Of a stretch of 34,669 nucleotides of DNA, positions 23,864 to 30,812 are shown piece by piece. The DNA is taken from contig CAKSAJ010000028.1 of the NCBI GenBank assembly GCA_934435195.1, positions 1 through 34,669 of the forward strand, given 5' to 3'. Source of the stretch: an uncultured Schaedlerella sp. (GTDB taxonomy: Bacteria; Bacillota; Clostridia; Lachnospirales; Lachnospiraceae). The position numbers were made by a program, and so were the translations under genes. The notes beneath the pieces were generated by a model, which was not told the origin of the DNA, made no database searches, and saw only the letters and a program-made list of their open reading frames with translations. Position 1 is the stretch's first letter. Every line of letters starts with the position of its first letter.

Positions 23864-25939
23864 ATGAAGTTTAAAATTAAACATGATATACAAGGAAGAT
23901 TACGTGTGCAGTTTGTTCAGAGTCGAATGACATTTGAGCAGGCAGACGAAATACAATATTATATGGAACAAAATATGCAGATTACATCTGTGAAAGTGCA
24001 GGAACGTACACAATGCGTAACAATTCGCTATAAAGGAGACAGAGAAAGCGTAATTGAAAGCCTGAAAGCATTTCACTATGGAGAGGCGACACTTCCGGAA
24101 ACCTATCTGAAAAATTCAGGACGAGAATTGAACAGCGAGTACTGGGAGAAACTGGTTACTTCGGTAGTGCTTCATTATGGAAATAAACTATTTCTGCCGC
24201 TTCCGGTTCGTGCAGTGCTTACAACTGCAAAATCAGTGAAATACATATGGCATGGAATCTGTACACTTGCAAAAGGTAAAATTGAAGTTCCGGTGTTAGA
24301 TGCAACATCTATCGGAGTTTCTATTTTCAGACAAGATTTCGGCACTGCAGGTTCCATTATGTTCTTGCTTGGAATTGGTGAAATACTGGAAGAGTGGACA
24401 CATAAAAAATCAGTTGATGATCTTGCGCGCAGCATGTCTTTACATATCAGTAAAGTATGGCTTGTTACAGAAGATCAGGAAGTGCTTGTCTCAACTTCGG
24501 ATATCAAAGCCGGAGATTTGGTAAGAGTACATATGGGAAATGTAATTCCGTTTGATGGAACAATCGTTTCCGGAGAAGGAATGGTAAATCAGGCTTCCAT
24601 GACAGGAGAATCTGTTCCGGTTGCGAAGACGATGGATGCAAGTGTCTTTGCAGGAACCGTATTGGAAGAAGGAGAACTTACAATACGAGTAAAACAAAGC
24701 AATGGAAACAGCAAATTTGACCAGATTGTTTCTATGATTGAAGAGTCAGAAAAGCTGAAATCCTCTTTGGAAGGAAAAGCAGAACATCTTGCAGACAAGC
24801 TTGTTCCATATACACTTCTTGGAACAGGAATTACGTATTTGTGTACGAAAAATGTAACAAAGGCATTATCTGTATTGATGGTAGATTTTTCATGTGCATT
24901 GAAACTTGCAATGCCGATTTCTGTATTGTCAGCGATTAAAGAAGCAAGTACCTACAATATTACTGTAAAAGGTGGAAAATATCTCGAGGCAATGTCAGAA
25001 GCAGATACGATTGTATTTGATAAAACAGGAACATTGACAAAAGCACAGCCTACAGTAGTAGATGTCGTATCATTTAATGATATGGGCAGTGACGAACTTC
25101 TAAGAATTGCGGCATGTCTGGAGGAACATTTCCCACATTCCATGGCGAAAGCAGTTGTAACAGCGGCAAAAGAGAAAAATCTGGTACATGAAGAGCTACA
25201 TTCCAAAGTAGAATATATTGTTGCTCATGGCATTTCATCGACGATAGAGGGAAAATCCGTTATCATCGGAAGCTCGCATTTTGTGTTTGAAGATGAAAAA
25301 TGTACCATTCCGGAAGGAAAAGAAAAGCTCTATGAACAGCTTCCGGGAGAATGTTCACACTTATATATGGCAATTAACCGTAAACTGGCAGCAGTTGTCT
25401 GCGTCGAAGATCCGCTTCGTGAAGAGGCACAAAGAGTGATTGCTGAACTTAAGAGTAAGGGAATCAAGGTTGTTATGATGACAGGGGACAGTGACCGCAC
25501 AGCGAAAGTGATTGCTGAAAAAGTAGGTGTAGATGAGTATTTCTCAGAGGTGTTACCAGAGGACAAGGCAAGTTTTGTAGAGAAAGAAAAGGCTGACGGA
25601 AGAAAAGTCATTATGATCGGTGACGGAATCAATGATTCGCCGGCTCTGTCAGCTTCCGATATTGGAATTGCAATCAGTGACGGAGCAGAGATTGCGAGAG
25701 AAATTGCAGATGTTACGATTGGTGCAGATAATCTGGAAGAAATTGTTGTTTTGAAAAATCTAAGCGACAGACTGATGGAACGAATCCATAATAATTATCG
25801 TTCCATTGTCGGAATCAATACCTGTCTGATAGCAGGTGGAGTTATGGGAATCTTCCCACCTACAACATCTGCATTATTGCACAATACATCGACCTTATTG
25901 ATCAGCTTGCAAAGTATGAAAGATTTGCTGGATAAATAG
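23864..25939 (+). CDS. P1B-type heavy-metal ATPase with atypical SCALK membrane motif
   Basis: The 691-aa pump has the P-type ATPase core: MTGES actuator loop (246-250), phosphorylated Asp386 in DKTGT, HP motif in EEHFPHSMA, MTGDSDRT, and the hinge GDGINDSPAL near 586-595. The N-terminal 75 residues look like a heavy-metal-associated domain but lack the CxxC metal site. The membrane metal-binding motif, usually CPC or SPC, is SCALK (343-347). Membrane helices are few at the N-terminus. Start 23864 is chosen over 23840 because GAAAGAAGGA lies between. Metal specificity is unknown; Fe, Mn, Co or Zn are possible, and nearby iron-linked genes favour iron. ABC exporter genes follow after 17 bases. 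Confidence 0.9.
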   Translation: MKFKIKHDIQGRLRVQFVQSRMTFEQADEIQYYMEQNMQITSVKVQERTQCVTIRYKGDRESVIESLKAFHYGEATLPETYLKNSGRELNSEYWEKLVTSVVLHYGNKLFLPLPVRAVLTTAKSVKYIWHGICTLAKGKIEVPVLDATSIGVSIFRQDFGTAGSIMFLLGIGEILEEWTHKKSVDDLARSMSLHISKVWLVTEDQEVLVSTSDIKAGDLVRVHMGNVIPFDGTIVSGEGMVNQASMTGESVPVAKTMDASVFAGTVLEEGELTIRVKQSNGNSKFDQIVSMIEESEKLKSSLEGKAEHLADKLVPYTLLGTGITYLCTKNVTKALSVLMVDFSCALKLAMPISVLSAIKEASTYNITVKGGKYLEAMSEADTIVFDKTGTLTKAQPTVVDVVSFNDMGSDELLRIAACLEEHFPHSMAKAVVTAAKEKNLVHEELHSKVEYIVAHGISSTIEGKSVIIGSSHFVFEDEKCTIPEGKEKLYEQLPGECSHLYMAINRKLAAVVCVEDPLREEAQRVIAELKSKGIKVVMMTGDSDRTAKVIAEKVGVDEYFSEVLPEDKASFVEKEKADGRKVIMIGDGINDSPALSASDIGIAISDGAEIAREIADVTIGADNLEEIVVLKNLSDRLMERIHNNYRSIVGINTCLIAGGVMGIFPPTTSALLHNTSTLLISLQSMKDLLDK

Positions 25940-25956
25940 GAAAGAGAGGAACATCT

Positions 25957-26655
25957 ATGTATCTGGAACTGAATCAAATAAAAAAATCATTTGGAAGCGG
26001 AGAAAACAAAACAGAAGTACTTAAAGGTATTTCATGTGGGATTAAGAAAGGGGATATCTGTGTTTTACTTGGCCCGTCAGGGTCAGGTAAATCCACCTTG
26101 TTAAATATTATCGGTGGCATTGAAAACATTGATAGCGGCTCGATTCGAATCGGCGATGAGCAGATGGAGAGTATGAATGAAAAGCAGTTAGCCCAGTATC
26201 GTCGAAAACATTTGGGTTATGTATTTCAGGCATACAATCTGATTCCAAATCTGACCGTAAAAGAAAATATTGAGGTCGGCGCATATTTATCCAAAAATCC
26301 GCTGGAGTTAGATGGTTTGCTGAAAACACTGGGGCTATGGGAACATAAAGACAAAATTCCAAATCAGCTTTCAGGAGGGCAGCAGCAGAGAACCGCTATT
26401 GGGCGGGCTTTGATTAAGAATCCGGATATTTTGCTCTGCGACGAGCCGACAGGAGCATTGGATTATCAGACCTCTAAAGAAATTTTACAATTGATCGAAG
26501 ATGTGAATCAAAAGTTTGGAAATACGGTTATTCTAGTGACACATAATGATGCGATTCAGGGAATGGCAGATCAGGTCATCAAATTGCGTGACGGACAGAT
26601 CCGCAAATGCATTTACAATGAACAGAAACAAACTGCGGCAGAGTTGGAATGGTAA
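25957..26655 (+). CDS. ABC transporter ATP-binding protein (LolD/MacB type)
   Basis: The 232-aa ATPase has Walker A GPSGSGKS (39-46), Q-loop YVFQAYNLIPNLTV, signature LSGGQQQR, Walker B ILLCDEPTGALD and switch His in VTHND. The pattern TGALD and short length match the group that pairs with FtsX-type permeases rather than nutrient importers. AAAGAGAGGA precedes the start, which is 17 bases after the metal ATPase, and the permease begins 12 bases downstream. It powers the permease at 26668 for export, lipoprotein release or peptide resistance; the substrate is not evident. Confidence 0.93.
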   Translation: MYLELNQIKKSFGSGENKTEVLKGISCGIKKGDICVLLGPSGSGKSTLLNIIGGIENIDSGSIRIGDEQMESMNEKQLAQYRRKHLGYVFQAYNLIPNLTVKENIEVGAYLSKNPLELDGLLKTLGLWEHKDKIPNQLSGGQQQRTAIGRALIKNPDILLCDEPTGALDYQTSKEILQLIEDVNQKFGNTVILVTHNDAIQGMADQVIKLRDGQIRKCIYNEQKQTAAELEW

Positions 26656-26667
26656 GGGGGTGCTCGT

Positions 26668-28908
26668 ATGAAAAATCCATTATCAAAACGATATCTGCGT
26701 GAGTTGAAGTCTGAGTGGGGAAAATATCTGGCCCTCTTTTTGTTCTTTACGATCATCATAGGATTTTGTTCCGGTTTTCTTGTGGCAGACGGAAGCTGTA
26801 AATCAGCCTATGATAACAGCTTTGAAAAATATAATATCGAGAATGGTCATTTCGTATTAACCGATTCCATTTCAGATAAATTAAAAGAGGAATTGGAAGA
26901 AAAAGAAGATATTACGATTTATCCGATGTTCTATAAAGATAAAGAAATCGCAAAAGAACATACAATCCGTCTGTATAAGATGCGTGATGATGTAAATCAG
27001 GCAGACTTGATGGATGGAGAGTATCCTAAAGCGGATGATGAAATCGTGATTGACCGCTTGTATGCAGAAAATAATGAGATTGCCATCGGCGATACCATGA
27101 AAATCGAAGGCAAAAAATACAAGGTGACAGGCGTGGTCGCATTATCAGATTACAGTGCATTATTTAAAAATAATACAGATATGATGTTTGATGCGAATAA
27201 ATTTACAGTTGCACTTGTAACAGAAAATGCGTTTGATAAATTTGGAGATGCCGGTCTTAAAAAATGCTATGCATGGGTAAATGATGATGCGACTTTATCT
27301 GACAAAAAACAGGAGGATAAGGCAAATGATATCAAGGATATTATAAAGAAAAAAGCTGTCATGACAGACTTTGTTGCCCGCCAGGATAATCAGGCAATCA
27401 CCTTCACAGGAGAGGATATGGGCGGAGACCAGGTAATGGTACAGTGGCTGCTTTATATCGTAATCGTTATTCTGGCATTTATATTTGCGATTACGGCAAG
27501 AAGTACCATTGAACAGGAATCTTCCGTAGTCGGAACCTTGTTGGCGTCCGGTTATACGAGAGGCGAACTGGTGCGCCATTATATGACGCTGCCGGTGGTT
27601 GTTATGGTGGTCGCATCTGTTGTAGGAAATGTACTCGGGTATACATGGATGAAATATATTGTGGCAGGAATGTATTACCATAGTTATTCGCTTCCAACAT
27701 ACACGACAATCTGGAATGCAGATGCTTTTATAGAAACGACAGTCATACCATTTATTTTACTTCTGGTTGTAAATTTCCTTGTGATCATGTCCATGATGAC
27801 TTTACCGCCATTACAATTTTTAAGACATGAACTTAAGAGGAACAAGAAAAGAAGAGCAATCAGCCTTCCAAGCTGGAAATTTATTACCAGATTCCGCATC
27901 CGCGTGATTCTGCAAAATAAAGCGGCGTATCTGACGTTATTTGCAGGTATTTTCTTCGCAAGTGTTTTGATGTTGTTTGGAATGATGTTATCACCATTGC
28001 TGACTCATTTTAAAACAGAAGTACTCGATTCTAAAATTGCGAATTATCAGTATATTTTAAAAATGCCTTTGGAAACAGAGACAACAGGTGCTGAAAAATA
28101 TGCAGTGTCAGAGTTGAAAAACAGTAGTGATGAAGAGATTACAGTTTATGGAATCGAGGATCATTCAAAATATTTGAAAAATTTGGATCTGAAAGATGGA
28201 GAAGTCGTACTGTCAGACGGATATATGGAGAAATATGGTATCCAGATCGGAGACGAAATCAAGCTCCATGAAGAATACGGAGATAATACATATACATTTA
28301 AGGTGAGCGGAAGTTATCATTATCCTGCTACAATGTGTATATTCTTATCAAAATCCACATTTTGCGATATATTTGACAAAGACCCGGATTATTTTAGCGG
28401 ATATTTTACAGATAAAAAAATAGAAGATATCGACGATACGATGATTGCATCGACGATTACGGAACATGATCTGACAGTTATGGCGGATCAGCTCGAAGAC
28501 TCTATGGGACAGACTTTTTATATGATGAATGGATTTGCTTTGATGATTTATATCATCGTAATTTATTTGCTTGCAAAAACGATCATCGAGAAAAATGCAG
28601 CGTCGATTTCAATGCTTAAGATTCTTGGGTACTCCGACAGAGAAGCCGGAAATTTATACAGTCTTGCAACAGGCGTGGTTGTGGCGGTTTCTTTGATAAT
28701 CGCGATACCACTCAGCGATAAAGCGATAAAAGCGATTTATTATCTTATGATGAAGGATTATTCAGGCTGGCTGACATATTATATAGCTCCTTGGATTTAT
28801 CCGACAATGTTTGTTTTTGGAATGCTTTGTTATCTGGTTGTATATATAATCCAGTCGAAAAAAATCCGAAGAATCCCATTATCACAGGCATTAAAAAACG
28901 TTGAGTGA
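26668..28908 (+). CDS. ABC transporter permease, FtsX family
   Basis: The 746-aa protein has one N-terminal membrane helix (about 17-38), an extracytoplasmic domain (about 40-255), a bundle of three helices (about 262-280, 307-330, 360-380), another helix near 415-440, a second outer domain, and three final helices (about 628-645, 670-690, 710-730). This doubled FtsX layout fits large export permeases. A strong AAGGGGGTG precedes the start. It forms a transporter with the ATPase encoded immediately upstream. The substrate is unknown. Operon position after the metal ATPase hints at a shared stress response but does not prove one. No clear terminator with a T-run follows, only a weak CTTATAA palindrome. 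Confidence 0.9.
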   Translation: MKNPLSKRYLRELKSEWGKYLALFLFFTIIIGFCSGFLVADGSCKSAYDNSFEKYNIENGHFVLTDSISDKLKEELEEKEDITIYPMFYKDKEIAKEHTIRLYKMRDDVNQADLMDGEYPKADDEIVIDRLYAENNEIAIGDTMKIEGKKYKVTGVVALSDYSALFKNNTDMMFDANKFTVALVTENAFDKFGDAGLKKCYAWVNDDATLSDKKQEDKANDIKDIIKKKAVMTDFVARQDNQAITFTGEDMGGDQVMVQWLLYIVIVILAFIFAITARSTIEQESSVVGTLLASGYTRGELVRHYMTLPVVVMVVASVVGNVLGYTWMKYIVAGMYYHSYSLPTYTTIWNADAFIETTVIPFILLLVVNFLVIMSMMTLPPLQFLRHELKRNKKRRAISLPSWKFITRFRIRVILQNKAAYLTLFAGIFFASVLMLFGMMLSPLLTHFKTEVLDSKIANYQYILKMPLETETTGAEKYAVSELKNSSDEEITVYGIEDHSKYLKNLDLKDGEVVLSDGYMEKYGIQIGDEIKLHEEYGDNTYTFKVSGSYHYPATMCIFLSKSTFCDIFDKDPDYFSGYFTDKKIEDIDDTMIASTITEHDLTVMADQLEDSMGQTFYMMNGFALMIYIIVIYLLAKTIIEKNAASISMLKILGYSDREAGNLYSLATGVVVAVSLIIAIPLSDKAIKAIYYLMMKDYSGWLTYYIAPWIYPTMFVFGMLCYLVVYIIQSKKIRRIPLSQALKNVE

Positions 28909-29087
28909 TACTCTTATAAATAGTTATAAGAAAATGTAACAGTCGGATTCATTGACATGCAAGCATAAATGGTGGTAGGTTATCTGTAGCGAAAGAACGG
29001 GAAATGCAGCGAAGGTAAGACGAGATTATAATTCCTGTTTGTATCGCTATAATAAAAGCTATGATTAATAAATACGAGGTGCAAAAG

Positions 29088-29960
29088 ATGCAGGAATTAA
29101 AACCAATTAAAGAAGGAAAAGTACGTGAGATTTATGATAATGGTGACAGCCTGATCATGGTTGCAACAGACCGAATCAGCTGTTTTGACGTAATTCTGAA
29201 TAATGAAGTGACAAAAAAAGGAACTGTATTGACTCAGATGTCAAAATTCTGGTTTGATCTTACAGAAGATATTCTTCCAAACCACATGATTTCTGTAGAC
29301 GTGAAAGATATGCCGGAATATTTCCAGCAGCCAAAATTCGATGGCAACAGCATGATGTGCCGCAAGCTGGAGATGCTCCCAATCGAGTGCATCGTTCGTG
29401 GATATATTACAGGAAGCGGATGGGAAAGCTATAAAGAGAACGGAACTGTTTGCGGAATCAAGCTTCCGGAAGGACTGAAAGAATCTGACAAATTACCTGA
29501 GCCAATCTATACACCATCAACAAAGGCAGAGATTGGTGACCATGACGAAAACATTTCCTATGAGCAGAGTATAGAACATCTGGAAAAATATTTCCCGGGA
29601 CAGGGAAAAGAATACGCAGAAAATTTGCGTGATTGTACAATCGCATTATATAAAAAATGTGCAGAGTACGCACTGAGCAAAGGAATTATCATTGCAGACA
29701 CAAAATTTGAGTTTGGTCTGGATGAAAATGGTAATCTTGTAATCGGTGATGAGATGCTGACACCAGACAGTTCTCGTTTCTGGCCGGCTGAAGGATACGA
29801 GCCGGGACATGGACAGCCATCCTTTGACAAACAGTTTGCCCGCGACTGGCTGAAAGCAAATCCGGATAATGACTGGACACTTCCACAGGAAATCGTGGAT
29901 AAAACAATCAACAAATATCTTCAGGCATACGAGATGCTGACAGGTGAAAAACTGAAATAA
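29088..29960 (+). CDS. purC: SAICAR synthetase (phosphoribosylaminoimidazole-succinocarboxamide synthase)
   Basis: The 290-aa enzyme joins aspartate to CAIR in purine synthesis using ATP. Motifs include KEGKVREIYD near the start, ATDRISCFDVIL, CRKLEMLPIECIVRGYITGS, and LTPDSSRFWPAEGYEPG near residues 224-240. It is of the longer type (about 290-300) rather than the short bacterial form (about 235). ATG 29088 is chosen over 29061 because GAGGT lies at 29076-29080 and the family begins with the LKPIKEGKVREIY region. It is transcribed alone here, without other pur genes. A GNRA-loop terminator follows at 30041-30072. I see no purine riboswitch signature upstream. Confidence 0.95.
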   Translation: MQELKPIKEGKVREIYDNGDSLIMVATDRISCFDVILNNEVTKKGTVLTQMSKFWFDLTEDILPNHMISVDVKDMPEYFQQPKFDGNSMMCRKLEMLPIECIVRGYITGSGWESYKENGTVCGIKLPEGLKESDKLPEPIYTPSTKAEIGDHDENISYEQSIEHLEKYFPGQGKEYAENLRDCTIALYKKCAEYALSKGIIIADTKFEFGLDENGNLVIGDEMLTPDSSRFWPAEGYEPGHGQPSFDKQFARDWLKANPDNDWTLPQEIVDKTINKYLQAYEMLTGEKLK

Positions 29961-30003
29961 GATTAAATTGCTAACTACATAAAAAATTGAAAATATAATA
30001 TCA

Positions 30004-30038
30004 TGTCTAGGATGGACGCCCTAATCGATACCTAGACA
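30004..30038 (+). other. Stem-loop after purC
   Basis: TGTCTAGG (30004-30011) pairs perfectly with CCTAGACA (30031-30038) around a 19-base loop containing GGACGCCC. It directly precedes the purC terminator. It might be part of the 3' UTR structure or of a small RNA; I do not recognise a known riboswitch. Confidence 0.45.
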
Positions 30039-30040
30039 AA

Positions 30041-30072
30041 AAAATGAATCACGAAAGTGGTTCATTTTTTTT
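30041..30072 (+). terminator. Intrinsic terminator of purC
   Basis: AAAATGAATCAC (30041-30052) pairs with GTGGTTCATTTT (30057-30068) around a GAAA tetraloop, with one G-T pair, followed by more T bases to 30072. Confidence 0.85.
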
Positions 30073-30095
30073 GTTGGTGGAGCTGGGGGAGTGCC

Positions 30096-30179
30096 GGGGG
30101 AGAGCCGGTGGGGACGGGGTTAGTGGCTTTTTCTGCCTGCAGAAAAAGCCACTAACCCCGTCCCCACCGGCTCTCCCCC
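30096..30179. repeat. REP-like inverted pair D (perfect 41-bp stem)
   Basis: Bases 30096-30136 and 30139-30179 are perfect reverse complements with a two-base centre. Each arm contains GGGGACGGGGTTAGTGGC then TTTTTCTGC. It sits between the purC terminator and the feo promoter, in a 352-base gap. Compared with pair A it has CCGGT instead of CCAAC before the core and one A fewer, changes that are mirrored in both arms. Confidence 0.92.
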
Positions 30180-30232
30180 TCCCCTTTGTCCCTCCTTTTC
30201 ACCTTAATGAGAAAAAATTATCAATAAAGGTA

Positions 30233-30264
30233 TTGACATCTAATGATAATTAGCATAAACTAAC
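30233..30264 (+). promoter_or_regulatory. feo promoter with ATTAG-N6-CTAAC operator
   Basis: TTGACA (30233-30238) is followed after 17 bases by TAAACT (30256-30261). ATTAG-N6-CTAAC at 30249-30264 covers the -10 box and matches the two sites before the DUF2325-flavodoxin operon. TGATAATTAGCATAA at 30244-30258 also resembles a Fur site, so two metal regulators may compete here. Confidence 0.65.
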
Positions 30265-30273
30265 GTATGAAAA

Positions 30274-30288
30274 TGAAAATGATTATCA
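30274..30288 (+). promoter_or_regulatory. Fur-box-like site in the feo leader
   Basis: TGAAAATGATTATCA matches the 7-1-7 Fur consensus (TGATAAT, N, ATTATCA) in all but one of the 14 half-site positions. It lies just downstream of the promoter, where bound Fur-type repressor would block transcription of feoA-feoA-feoB. Confidence 0.65.
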
Positions 30289-30312
30289 ATAAAAAACAAG
30301 GAAGGGATGAAC

Positions 30313-30525
30313 ATGATGCCGTTAACAATGGTAAATCCGGGAGAAGAAAACATTATTAAGCGCATAGGTGGAAAAGAAGATACAAGAAGATTTCTAGAGA
30401 ACCTGGGCTTTGTCGTAGGAGGAGCCGTAACGGTAGTCTCTGATATCGGAGGAAATCTGATTGTAAATGTGAAAGAGTCACGTGTAGCGATTGGAAAAGA
30501 TATGGCAAATAAAATCATGGTATAG
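30313..30525 (+). CDS. feoA: FeoA-type ferrous iron transport protein, first copy
   Basis: A 70-aa SH3-like FeoA domain protein (MMPLTMVNPGEENIIKRIGG...), with NLGFVVGGAVTVVSDIGGNL and a closing VAIGKDMANKIMV. FeoA is a small cytoplasmic partner of FeoB in Fe(II) uptake. ATGs at 30307, 30313 and 30316 are all in frame behind AAGGAAGGG (30298-30306); 30313 gives a good spacing and a typical family N-terminus, but 30307 cannot be excluded. It is the first gene of the feo operon, under the promoter and metal-regulator sites at 30233-30288. Confidence 0.88.
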   Translation: MMPLTMVNPGEENIIKRIGGKEDTRRFLENLGFVVGGAVTVVSDIGGNLIVNVKESRVAIGKDMANKIMV

Positions 30526-30551
30526 AAAGCATAGAAGAAAGGATGAGTAGC

Positions 30552-30773
30552 ATGAAAACATTGAGAGAGGTATCGGTAGGTCAGACAGTAAAAGTTACAA
30601 AGCTTACCGGAGAAGGACCTGTTAAGAGAAGAATCATGGATATGGGAATTACAAAAGGTGTTGAAATTTTTGTAAGAAAAGTAGCACCGCTTGGCGATCC
30701 TGTTGAAGTAACAGTCAGAGGATATGAATTATCACTTCGTAAAGCAGATGCCGAGATGATTCTTGTTGAGTAA
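30552..30773 (+). CDS. feoA: FeoA-type ferrous iron transport protein, second copy
   Basis: A 73-aa FeoA domain protein (MKTLREVSVGQTVKVTKLTG...) with GPVKRRIMDMGITKGVEIFV and PLGDPVEVTVRGYELSLRK, closer to the classic FeoA pattern than the first copy. It probably binds FeoB and tunes its activity. Start 30552 is preferred over 30543 because AGAAAGGA ends only one base before 30543. It lies 26 bases after the first copy and 39 before feoB. Two dissimilar FeoA proteins in one operon are common in clostridia and may form a mixed complex. Confidence 0.9.
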   Translation: MKTLREVSVGQTVKVTKLTGEGPVKRRIMDMGITKGVEIFVRKVAPLGDPVEVTVRGYELSLRKADAEMILVE

Positions 30774-30812
30774 TCAATAGTGATATGAATTTTTAGAAGA
30801 AGGAGAAGTATT

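Noticed and set aside
28909..29087. Purine riboswitch before purC
   Set aside because: None of the conserved loop words of the purine aptamer can be found. The region has a TTGACA at 28952 without a convincing -10 and a TATAAT at 29048 without a convincing -35.
30004..30072. Guanidine-II (mini-ykkC) riboswitch
   Set aside because: ACGC occurs in the first loop and ACGA in the second hairpin, but the second ACGA is part of a stem with a GAAA loop, and the following gene set (feo) does not fit.
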